Shown here: positions 53,201 through 60,292 of the stretch, piece by piece
Layout: every line of letters starts with the position of its first letter
Numbering within the stretch: the first letter of the stretch is position 1
Source: Pseudofrankia coriaricola
GTDB taxonomy: Bacteria > Actinomycetota > Actinomycetes > Frankiales > Frankiaceae
Assembly (NCBI RefSeq): GCF_001854805.1
Contig: NZ_MBLO01000114.1
Coordinates: 1 to 64,000 of the forward strand
DNA length: 64,000 nt
Direction: 5' to 3'
Program-made: the position numbers and the translations under genes
Notes under the pieces: model-generated
Database searches by the model: none
Told to the model about the DNA's origin: nothing
Seen by the model: the letters and a program-made list of their open reading frames with translations, nothing else

Positions 53201-54818
53201 CCCCGCCCAGGTCGTGGGCACCGCGTTCGTCGACGGCGGTGAGATCGAACCACCGGAAGTGCTCCGGGTCGGTGTCCGTGGCCGCCTCCGCGCCCGAGGC
53301 CGCCTCCGCGCCGGTGGCTGGCTCCGCGCCGGTGTCGTCAACCGGGGCGGATCCGTGCTCGGCACCGTTCGTGGCGCGCAGCCGGACGTCGACGAGCGTC
53401 GTTTCGCCTGGCGAGAGGCACGCGAGCGATGCCGCCACCCGGTCGCGGTCGTCGGGATGGACGAGGTCGAGCAGCGGCCGGTCGACCCACTCGGCGTCGG
53501 CCTGGCCCAGCAGCCGCCGTGCCGATGGGCTCATGAACACCACGGTCGAACCGTCGCGGACGAGCACGATCACGTCATGGGTGTTGCCGAGCAGGTTGTG
53601 CAGCCGGGCGCGGGCCCGGCGGGCTCCTAACTCGCGTAATGCGCCGAAGAGGACCAGCCCGAACACCGACCCCCCGAGCACGCCGACGAGCGTGTGGTTC
53701 CGGCTGGCCTGCTGGTCGCGCAGGTCGCCGTAGAGCTGCTCGTTCGAGGCCTCGAACACGGTCACATAGCCGGTGGTCAGCTGTGCGGCGGCGATCACGG
53801 TTCGTTCGTGGCCGTCGGCGCCGCGCGTCTGCCAGACCTCGGAATGGCCTGGTCGCAGGCCCGTCAGCCGGGCCGGGTCGACGATGCGTCTGCCCACCTC
53901 GGTCGGCGCCCACGAGGAGATCGCGACACCGTCGCGGTCCACCTGGGACAGCCCGCCCGCGCCGGCGCCGTTGCCCAGCACGCCGAGGCGCTCCTGGAAC
54001 CGCTCACCGGCGGTGTCGATGGACAGCGAGACGAGCACCGCTCGCGGCTCGCCCTTCCCAGCCGCGAAGCCCTCGGTGGGGCTGCCGCCGGCGTGGGCCG
54101 GGGCGAGCGCGGCGCGGACCTCCTGGCCATCCACGTCGAATGCCGAGGACCAGCCGGGCTCGCCGCGCAGCGCGTCCCCCCAGGCGGAGCCCAGCTGGGC
54201 GGTGGGGATCGCCGCGCCGTCCGGGCGCGCCGCGATCACCCGTCCCGACGTGTCCAAAAGGGCGACGGCCACCGTCGGGTTGCCGGTTGGCGTGAGGTCG
54301 AAGGCCGCCAGCAGATCGGCGTCGTGGGCCGGATCGGTCAGGCTGAACCCGGCGCCGTCGACCATCGTCTGGAGAGTCGCTGGGTCGTCGGTCTGCGACC
54401 GGTAGTTCGCGATGCTCTCGACGAGGTCGACCCGGTTGGCCCGGCGGCCGTGCTCGGCGTTGCCAAGCTGCCAGCGCCCGACCAGCACGGCGGTGAGCGC
54501 GAGCAGCAGGGCGAGGACGGCACCGGTGATGAGGGGAACGGCCCGGCCCAGCCGGCCCGCCCGCCACGGTCGGTTCCGCCGCCACCGACCCGGGTGGTCA
54601 TCCTCGCCGAATCGGCCACCCGCACCGCGCTGGGCGCCGGTGCCTTTGCCGGTGCCGTCATCCGTATGCCACCTGCGCGACAGTGACGTCGCGATACGTG
54701 TCCATGCGGGGGCCGTGAGCCTCGCGTCGGCGGGCTTCGCCGACTGGCTAGTCGAGACCATGCGGGTCGAGGCCGTGCCCCCTCCGATTCCGGAGGCGCT
54801 GGACGTCCACGTTTTCAT
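50283..54818 (-). CDS. Giant protein with two complete membrane sensor-PAS-GGDEF modules
   Basis: This single 1,511-residue frame contains two similar halves. Half 1: membrane segment about 94-114, extracytoplasmic CACHE-like sensor about 115-370, membrane segment about 372-392, PAS about 400-560, GGDEF domain about 575-740 with FGGDEF near 639 and inhibitory-site RPDD five residues before it. Half 2: membrane segment about 845-865, sensor about 870-1098, membrane segment about 1100-1122, PAS about 1135-1270, GGDEF domain about 1285-1495 with LGGDEF near 1417 and RAGD before it. Both active sites look intact, so two diguanylate cyclases may make c-di-GMP in one chain. A 90-residue Ala/Pro linker joins the halves. 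No EAL domain is present. Confidence 0.9.
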   Translation of the reverse strand: MKTWTSSASGIGGGTASTRMVSTSQSAKPADARLTAPAWTRIATSLSRRWHTDDGTGKGTGAQRGAGGRFGEDDHPGRWRRNRPWRAGRLGRAVPLITGAVLALLLALTAVLVGRWQLGNAEHGRRANRVDLVESIANYRSQTDDPATLQTMVDGAGFSLTDPAHDADLLAAFDLTPTGNPTVAVALLDTSGRVIAARPDGAAIPTAQLGSAWGDALRGEPGWSSAFDVDGQEVRAALAPAHAGGSPTEGFAAGKGEPRAVLVSLSIDTAGERFQERLGVLGNGAGAGGLSQVDRDGVAISSWAPTEVGRRIVDPARLTGLRPGHSEVWQTRGADGHERTVIAAAQLTTGYVTVFEASNEQLYGDLRDQQASRNHTLVGVLGGSVFGLVLFGALRELGARRARARLHNLLGNTHDVIVLVRDGSTVVFMSPSARRLLGQADAEWVDRPLLDLVHPDDRDRVAASLACLSPGETTLVDVRLRATNGAEHGSAPVDDTGAEPATGAEAASGAEAATDTDPEHFRWFDLTAVDERGAHDLGGVVITCHEVGERKALQDRLAHKARHDPLTGLPNRATFLAHLAGALTTSAVDGTRDALLFIDLDDFKPINDRHGHAVGDHVLRVVAQRIVATLRPDDLACRFGGDEFGALLREAEPATARLIAERLATAIARPISLPPPDTGAGVASAHQADRVQVRASIGVALSTPSLDGHASPADADALLRAADQAMYEAKRAGHGPRTVFAPDLAPITGPAAALSEAAAAAIQPSPRAGSAPPSAPSARPATVSRRAAAGAAETAPATAGPAPRDDASARGGGPRRAAAGRARLAAPMAGRRRRAWPRWLRSLAPILAVAALLLGILGIGLRQEADAQRTARAAALAQNRAVAAAFNDSAATILEPGRLVPLVSAAPWTFTNPTIDREILRRFAASAIGGPDTDLLLTSPDGQILSALPAKATMPVDTRGTLWRSVVAGQAQWTPVTADSTGTERVYGLEPVIRDGRTVAVLAIGRSAHHGLPTVIFQSLASLGSLELVDQNGRVGFGSDNTFIGRRVVDPATLSRLPPEGEATSVRSADPGLISLAMPTGRIPGYYTLLQRDRAAVFDDLGSSLPGLGLLLGIVAFTLIAVAASDDRRRRVLRRDVDRFEALLRGAHDIVAVAAPDGRISVVGPSVTRLLDQRTTDWAGHDVADLAHPDDAARLCTFVRATAGRLPPPPPPTGAPASPRAPAASPPSAAAPSPAAGAGRPGPETLQDVRLRTADGRHRWFDVTASALTTAPGSDVSGVLITCHDIGERKALQDELTAAAYRDPLTGLPNRVAFDRCLDEAVLRAARRCAERPDGHDLAAGGSGPEAGSGVPTASAGASPSRCAWETGASPFGVLFVDLDNFKPVNDIYGHGTGDEVLEIVALRLEATVRAGDTVARLGGDEFGILVANTDEGELVELAERILAALRQPLRTKVAVLTVAATIGAALSTAYPDPLRIIRAADLAMYDAKRRGRGSAVLAGADGRAPRRRDR

Positions 54819-55238
54819 GGAGATCGCTGCCTGTACGCGAAGGACTACATCAAGTTACGGGAATGCGTACCCTCAGGCAAGCTCGGCGACCCTCGGGACA
54901 GTTCACCGGCCGGGCACCCCGACGGCACGTAGGTCGTCGCGACCGGGACCGGGGACCGGGATCGAGACTGGGACCAGGATCACCGGCCGCCTTCCCGGGA
55001 TTCTCCAATGAGGCAATTAATCTCATGGCCGCCATCGCCCGCTATGCCGCCATGAAAGCCTCCGGCCGTAACAGCCATATCCGACGTGGGGCGGCGAATA
55101 TGCCCGCGGAACATCGGAAACTCGGAACGATGGAAGCCACGGAACCGGTGGCCAGGTTTTTTCCGGCGGCGCCGGGCAGGAGTCCGGCAGCGTCGGGGTC
55201 GGGGCCGTCCCCGAGCCGAGGTGACCGGGGGACTTCTC
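54819..55238. other. 420-bp divergent intergenic region
   Basis: No gene is supported between the diverging double-GGDEF gene and the ferredoxin fusion. The region contains a GGGACCGGG-type repetitive patch near 54945-54985, and AT-richer DNA (55000-55140) that may carry the promoters. Confidence 0.5.
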
Positions 55239-56930
55239 TTGAGACTCGTCGTTGACCTCACGCGCTGCCAGGGATATGCGCAGTGCGCCTTCCTCGCGCC
55301 GGACGTGTTCCACATGCAGGGGGACGAGGCGCTCTGGTACGACCCGGAGCCCGACGACACCCGGCGAGAGCAGGTTCTCCGGGCGGCGGCCGCCTGCCCG
55401 GTCCAGGCGCTGCGGGTCGAGCCGATCCGGGTGCGCGACCGCGTCGGCGCGGGTCCGCCGCTTCGCGCTGGCGCCAGCGGTGGCACTGCCACTGGCGGCC
55501 GCACTGCCACTGGCGGCCGCACTGCCACTGCCGGCCGCACTGCCACTGCCGATGCCGACGGCGATGCCATGAGGCGGGCCGCGCGAATCGTCGTCGTCGG
55601 CGTCTCGGTCGCCGGCCTGCGAGCCGCGACGGCGCTGCGGCGGGAGGGCTTCACCGGCCCGCTGACGCTGATCGGAGACGAGCCGTGCGAGCCCTACGAC
55701 CGGCCGCCCCTGTCCAAGCAGGTCCTCGACGGCTGGGTGCCGGGCCGGCGGACCGCCCTGCCTCGGCCCGATGACCTCGACGCAGAGTGGCGGCTCGGCG
55801 TGCGCGCGACCGGCCTCGACCTGGCCCGCAAGCGGGTCCTGCTCGCGGACGGCGAGGAGGTCGAGTTCGATCGGCTGCTGATCACCACCGGTGCGCGGGC
55901 GCGACCGTGGCCCAATCCAGCCGAGGCGGCCCTGGACGGCATGTTCGTCCTGCGTGGCCGGGACGACGCCGCCGGCCTGCGCCAGCGGCTCGCCGCCGGG
56001 CCTCGCCGGGTGCTGGTCATCGGCGCCGGCTTCACCGGGTCGGAGGTCGCGTCGTCGTGCCGTGGGCTGGGGCTGCCGGTGACCGTCGCCGAGCGGGGCC
56101 CCGCGCCGCTCGTCGGGGCGCTCGGGCGAGCGGTCGGCGCGGTCGCCGCGGACCTGCACCGCGACCACGGCGTCGACCTGCGCTGCGACGTCACGGTCAC
56201 GGCGCTGGAGGGTGACCGGGCCGGCCGGCTTCGCCGCGCCCACCTGTCGGACGGCACGTCGCTCGACGTCGACGTGGCCGTCGCCGCGCTCGGCAGCGTC
56301 CGCAACGTCGAATGGCTCCTGGACTCGGGGCTCGGGGCCGGGCCGTGGGGAGTCGGCTGCGACACCGGGTCGCGGGCCTTCACGGTCGACGGCATGGTCT
56401 GCGACGACGTCTTCGTCGCGGGAGACGTGGCACGGTTCCCGCACCCTCTCTACGACTTCCAGTTCCTCGCGCTCGAGCACTGGGGCAACGCGGTCGCGCA
56501 GGGCGAGATCGCGGCTCACAACATGATCAGCCCGCAGACCGAGCGCTGGCCGCACCTGGCCGTGCCCAGCTTCTGGTCGACCCAGTTCGGTACGGAGATC
56601 AAGTCCGTGGGCGTCCCCACCTTCGCCGACGAGGTCGTCATCGCGCAGGGCTCGACCGCGGACCGCCGGTTCATCGCCGTCTACGGCCACCGAGGCCGGG
56701 TCACCGCCGCGGTCGCCTTCGACCAGGGGAAATGGCTGGACTTCTACCAGGGCCTGATCGAGCGGGCAGCGCCGTTCCCGCCGGACTTCCGCCGCGTCGA
56801 CCAGCCCGCCCGGCGGCCCGTGCCGGCGGAGATCCCCGACCGGCCGGCGCTCATCCACGAGGCCACGGTCATGGTGACCGGACATGACCCGTCCGCGCGG
56901 CGCGCCCGGTTCGTCCACGTGGGCCGCTGA
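55239..56930 (+). CDS. Ferredoxin fused to ferredoxin reductase (P450 redox partner)
   Basis: This 563-residue fusion begins with a single-cluster ferredoxin (about 1-75: VVDLTRCQGYAQCAFLAPDV, later AAACPVQAL), whose Cys spacing fits a 3Fe-4S or modified 4Fe-4S cluster. A Gly/Thr/Arg-repeat linker (about 80-110) leads to a full ferredoxin reductase with FAD motif IVVVGVSVAGLRAAT, a NAD motif VLVIGAGFTGSEVASSC, and VFVAGDVARF. In FdxA/FdR-P450 operons these are normally two genes. TTG 55239 was chosen because GGGGGA lies six bases upstream and it gives the standard MRLVVDL start; GTG 55221 is an alternative. The P450 follows 42 bases later. Confidence 0.9.
   Translation: MRLVVDLTRCQGYAQCAFLAPDVFHMQGDEALWYDPEPDDTRREQVLRAAAACPVQALRVEPIRVRDRVGAGPPLRAGASGGTATGGRTATGGRTATAGRTATADADGDAMRRAARIVVVGVSVAGLRAATALRREGFTGPLTLIGDEPCEPYDRPPLSKQVLDGWVPGRRTALPRPDDLDAEWRLGVRATGLDLARKRVLLADGEEVEFDRLLITTGARARPWPNPAEAALDGMFVLRGRDDAAGLRQRLAAGPRRVLVIGAGFTGSEVASSCRGLGLPVTVAERGPAPLVGALGRAVGAVAADLHRDHGVDLRCDVTVTALEGDRAGRLRRAHLSDGTSLDVDVAVAALGSVRNVEWLLDSGLGAGPWGVGCDTGSRAFTVDGMVCDDVFVAGDVARFPHPLYDFQFLALEHWGNAVAQGEIAAHNMISPQTERWPHLAVPSFWSTQFGTEIKSVGVPTFADEVVIAQGSTADRRFIAVYGHRGRVTAAVAFDQGKWLDFYQGLIERAAPFPPDFRRVDQPARRPVPAEIPDRPALIHEATVMVTGHDPSARRARFVHVGR
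55483..55556 (+). repeat. In-frame 18-bp tandem repeat at the ferredoxin/reductase junction
   Basis: The unit GCACTGCCACTGGCGGCC is repeated about 3.7 times (55483, 55501, 55519, 55537), the last two with one changed base. Because 18 is a multiple of three it adds repeated Gly-Gly-Arg-Thr-Ala-Thr residues without breaking the frame. Copy number could vary between strains. Confidence 0.9.
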
Positions 56931-56972
56931 GTGAGCCGGCCGCACACCGTCGACAACTCGGAGGGCCGCCCT

Positions 56973-58286
56973 ATGGCTATGGCGCCGGTCAGCGTCTTCG
57001 ACCAGATTCTCGACCACAGCAACCGTGCCAATCCGTACCCGCTCTGCGCCGAGCTGCGCCGCACACCGGTCAGCCGGGCGGATGACGGCGGCTTCGTCGT
57101 GAGCACGTACGCCGAGATCGTCGCGCTGCTGCACGATCCCCGGCTCAGTTCGGATCTTCGCAACCGCGCGGACCACGCGGCCGTGGCCCAGGACGAGGCG
57201 GCAGGGCCGCTGCCGCCGTCGTTCATCGCCCTCGACCCGCCAGAGCACGACAGGATCCGGCGGCTGCTGACCCGGCACTTCGGGCCGCCGCACAACCCTG
57301 GACGGATCGTCCGGCTGGTCCCCGAGATCGCCGAGATCGCCGGCGGCCTGGTGGACGGCCTCGCCGGGCGCGGCCGGGTGGACCTCGTCGACGAGTTCGC
57401 CTACCCGCTCCCGGTCACGGTCATCTGCCGGCTGCTCGGAGTGCCCCGCGAGGACGAGCCGCGCTTCCGCGTGTGGGCCGACGCCGTGGTCGAGGCCACC
57501 GACCCGGCCACCGGCGACCTGGCCACCCGGCGAGGCCGGCGCACCAGGGCTCTGGCCGAGCTCGGGGAGTACCTCGGCGACCTGGCCGACGCCCACCGGC
57601 GCGACCCCGGCGACGACATCCTGTCCGGGCTGGCCACCGACTCCGACACCGACGTGGGGGGCCGGCTGTCGCGCGGCGAACTGATGGTCAACGCCGCGCT
57701 TCTCCTCATCGCCGGCCACGAGACCACCGTCAACCTCATCGCGAACGGCATGCTTACCCTGCTGCGCCATCCCGACGTCGCGCGCAGGCTGGCCCGGCAG
57801 CCCGACGTGGCCGGCCGGGTGGTCGAGGAGGTGCTGCGCCACGACCCACCGGTGCAGTTCCTGGGGAACCGCGGCGCCCTCGACGAGATCGAGGTCGCCG
57901 GCACCGTCATTCCCCGCGGCGCGCCCATCACCCTGGTGCTCGCCGCGGGCAACCGCGACCCCGCCCACGTCGCCGACCCCGACCGGTTCGACCCGGATCG
58001 GCAGTACATCGAGCATCTCGGCTTCGGCGGGGGAGTCCACTACTGCTTCGGCGCCCCGCTGGCCCGGCTCGAGGCACAGATCGCCCTGACGGAACTCGCG
58101 CGCCGGCTGGAGAATCCCCGGCTGGCCGCCGACCCGCCGCCCTACCGGCCGAGCCCGCTCCTGCGCGGCCCTCGCCATCTGCTGGTCACCGTGGACGGCG
58201 TCACCCCGGCGCCCCCGCCGGCGGGCGGAGCCCGGTCAGCCGGCCGGGCTCGCCCTTCGACCGCTTCGCCGGCGGCCGTCCGGTGA
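56973..58286 (+). CDS. Cytochrome P450
   Basis: This 437-residue P450 has the I-helix LLIAGHETTVNLIANG near 245-260, a K-helix EEVLRHDPP, and the haem-binding loop GFGGGVHYCFGAPLAR near 350-365 with the proximal Cys. It is a class I bacterial P450 that takes electrons from the fused ferredoxin/reductase encoded immediately upstream. ATG 56973 has GGAGGG seven bases upstream; a GTG directly after the fusion stop (56931) is an alternative. The tail after about 410 is Pro/Ala-rich and unconserved. The substrate is unknown; the following SDR may act in the same pathway. Confidence 0.96.
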   Translation: MAMAPVSVFDQILDHSNRANPYPLCAELRRTPVSRADDGGFVVSTYAEIVALLHDPRLSSDLRNRADHAAVAQDEAAGPLPPSFIALDPPEHDRIRRLLTRHFGPPHNPGRIVRLVPEIAEIAGGLVDGLAGRGRVDLVDEFAYPLPVTVICRLLGVPREDEPRFRVWADAVVEATDPATGDLATRRGRRTRALAELGEYLGDLADAHRRDPGDDILSGLATDSDTDVGGRLSRGELMVNAALLLIAGHETTVNLIANGMLTLLRHPDVARRLARQPDVAGRVVEEVLRHDPPVQFLGNRGALDEIEVAGTVIPRGAPITLVLAAGNRDPAHVADPDRFDPDRQYIEHLGFGGGVHYCFGAPLARLEAQIALTELARRLENPRLAADPPPYRPSPLLRGPRHLLVTVDGVTPAPPPAGGARSAGRARPSTASPAAVR

Positions 58287-58545
58287 TCTTCCGCGCCGAG
58301 GTCGGGCGAACGTTGCCGGGGACGGCGTCAGGCGCGCTCGCCGCCGGTGCCGGCGAGGGTGCGACCGATCCGCTCACCTGATGCCGCGTGCCGCGTGCCG
58401 CTGGCCGGTGAGCCGCGGTGCCCGCATGGCCATCGGCTGCCGGGTTGTCCGCCGGCGCGACGGTGCGTCAGAACTCCGCCCGCCCAGAACTTCTATGGCA
58501 TCCTGTGACATTCCTTGACATCCTCGAGCCGAGGAGCTGGACGGC

Positions 58546-59976
58546 GTGGGCGGCAGGCGGCGGGTGTTTCTCACCGGGGCGACCGGAAACTGGGGCCGCT
58601 GCGTCCTGCGTGAGTTCGCCGACAGGGCCGACCGGTTCGACGTCGTCGCCCTGGTGCTGCCGACCCGGCGTGAGCGAGAAGTCATCGGCGAGTTCGCCGG
58701 CATGCCCAATCTGCGGGTCGCCTGGGGCGATCTGACGGACTACGGCGCCGTCGAGCGGTGCGTGCGCGGCAGCGACCACGTCCTGCACCTGGGCGCCGTC
58801 GTCTCGCCGCTGGCCGACGACCATCCCGAGCTCACGCGCCGGGTGAACGTCGGCGGCGTCCAGAACATTGTCAGGGCGGTGCTGGCTCAGGAGGACCCCA
58901 CGGCGATCGGCGTGGTCATGGTCGGGTCGGTCGCCGAAACCGGCGACCGCAACCCCCCGCACCACTGGGGCCGGGTCGGCGACCCGCTGCGGGTCTCCCG
59001 GTTCGACGAGTACGGCCAGAGCAAGATCATTGCAGAGCGGGTGCTGATCGAGTCCCGCCTGCCGCGCTGGGTGTGGCTGCGCCAGACGGGGATCTTCCAT
59101 CCCGGGGTCCTGGAGATCCGCGATGCCATCGTGACCCACGTGCCGTTCGCGGGGGTGATGGAATGGGCGTCGGCCGAGGATTCCGCCCGCCTGGTCGCCA
59201 ACATCTGTGAGGACGGCGTGCCCGAACGGTTCTGGAGCCGGGTGTACAACATCGGCGGCGGTGAGCCGTGGCGGCTGACCAACTGGGACCTGCAGGTCGG
59301 CCTGGCCGGTGCGCTCGGCGTGAAGGACTTCCGGCGCTGGTATGAGCGCAGCTGGTTCGCCACTCGCAACTTTCACGGCCACTGGTACACCGACTCGGAC
59401 GACCTGGAGAACCTCGTGCCCTTCCGGCGCGACACCTTCGACGGCGCGCTTGCCCGCGCCCTGGGTGCCGCCCCGCGCACGGTGCGCCTGGCCGGGAAGG
59501 TGCCGGCGGCGATCGTGAAGAACTTCGTCATCGGTCCACTGACGCGGCAGCCCAGGGGCACCATGACCTGGATCCGGGACAACGACGAGGCGCGGATCCA
59601 GGCCTATTTCGGCTCCCGCGCGGACTGGGACGCCATCGGCGACTGGTCCACCTTCCAGCCGCCGGCCCCGGACCGGACCCCGCGTCTGCTCGACCACGGC
59701 TACGACGAGACGAAGGACCCGGCCGCGTGGAATCGCGCCGACCTTGCCGCGGCCGCCGACTTCCGCGGCGGCGAACTACTGTCCCGGACGGTGACGACGG
59801 GCGATCTCTCCACGCCACTGCGCTGGCGCTGCGTCGACGGGCACGAGTTCGCGGGCAGCCCCCGGCTCATCCTCACCGCCGGGCACTGGTGCCCCGAATG
59901 CGTCAGGGACCCGGCCGGCTACCCCAGGCAGGCGGCCGCCAACCGCTTCCTCGCCCAGATCGAGCCCACGCCCTAG
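58546..59976 (+). CDS. Extended SDR with C-terminal zinc-ribbon-like tail
   Basis: This 476-residue protein starts at GTG preceded by a GAGGAG site. The Rossmann motif is TGATGNWGR (residues 9-17), the active-site Ser region is MVGSVAETG near 126, and the catalytic YGQSK near 156-160. The NAD-epimerase-like core ends at about 300. A long C-terminal extension of about 150 residues contains WRCVDGHEF followed by HWCPEC (about 428-452), a CxxxH...CxxC pattern like a zinc ribbon. I do not know relatives with this tail. It lies downstream of the P450 and may modify the same substrate. Confidence 0.82.
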   Translation: MGGRRRVFLTGATGNWGRCVLREFADRADRFDVVALVLPTRREREVIGEFAGMPNLRVAWGDLTDYGAVERCVRGSDHVLHLGAVVSPLADDHPELTRRVNVGGVQNIVRAVLAQEDPTAIGVVMVGSVAETGDRNPPHHWGRVGDPLRVSRFDEYGQSKIIAERVLIESRLPRWVWLRQTGIFHPGVLEIRDAIVTHVPFAGVMEWASAEDSARLVANICEDGVPERFWSRVYNIGGGEPWRLTNWDLQVGLAGALGVKDFRRWYERSWFATRNFHGHWYTDSDDLENLVPFRRDTFDGALARALGAAPRTVRLAGKVPAAIVKNFVIGPLTRQPRGTMTWIRDNDEARIQAYFGSRADWDAIGDWSTFQPPAPDRTPRLLDHGYDETKDPAAWNRADLAAAADFRGGELLSRTVTTGDLSTPLRWRCVDGHEFAGSPRLILTAGHWCPECVRDPAGYPRQAAANRFLAQIEPTP

Positions 59977-59990
59977 AGCCACGCCAGCGA

Positions 59991-60007
59991 AGGGCCTGTC
60001 CGGCCCT
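59991..60007 (+). terminator. Short terminator-like hairpin after the SDR
   Basis: AGGGCC (59991-59996) pairs with GGCCCT (60002-60007) around TGTCC, starting 15 bases after the SDR stop. It is small and has no T-tract, so the call is modest. Confidence 0.4.
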
Positions 60008-60011
60008 CGAT

Positions 60012-60094
60012 CATTCATGATCGCCACGGCGTGTTGTCGCAGTCGTAATTTGGCCCGATCCACGACTGCGGCGACACGGTAGTGGTGATCTACC
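60012..60094. repeat. Dispersed palindromic element, copy A (reference copy)
   Basis: This is the cleanest of four copies. The outer arms GATCGCCAC and GTGGTGATC pair, and the inner arms GTGTTGTCGCAGTCGT and ACGACTGCGGCGACAC pair with only wobble mismatches around a 15-base loop (AATTTGGCCCGATCC). It begins CATTCATGATCG and ends GATCTACC. It lies directly before the first recognisable codons of the hsdR remnant. Confidence 0.85.
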
Positions 60095-60130
60095 AGTCAT
60101 TGGCGGAGGCGGCACCGGGGCACGTCGCGT

Positions 60131-60292
60131 GTGCCCGGCCTGATCTCACTCATCAGGTATGAACTGGGTGTGGACGACGCCCCGCGGCCGTACCGGGACA
60201 CGGCCGACGAACGCTTCGAAGGCTGGATCCGACGCCGGCGTCAGGCCGGTGCCGACCTCACCGACGACCAGCTCTGGAGCGCGGTTTCGTGA
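60131..60292 (+). pseudogene. hsdR: C-terminal fragment of a type I restriction HsdR subunit
   Basis: The frame reads VPGLISLIRYELGVDDAPRP, then DTADERFEGWIRRRRQAGAD and LTDDQLWSAVS before its stop. This matches the C-terminal end of EcoEI/HsdR restriction subunits (LisLVRyeLGvdDeLrPY...ERFxgWl...FTpdQ.WW). All helicase and nuclease domains are absent. Its stop overlaps the hsdS GTG by four bases, as in an intact hsdR-hsdS junction, so the fragment is the remaining 3' end of a former gene. The open frame is blocked upstream by stops inside the palindromic element at 60012-60094. Confidence 0.85.

Noticed and set aside
55023-58178. Minus-strand open frame of about 1,050 codons opposite the ferredoxin/P450 genes
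   Set aside because: It spans two clearly real plus-strand genes and their junction; typical antisense artefact of high third-position GC.
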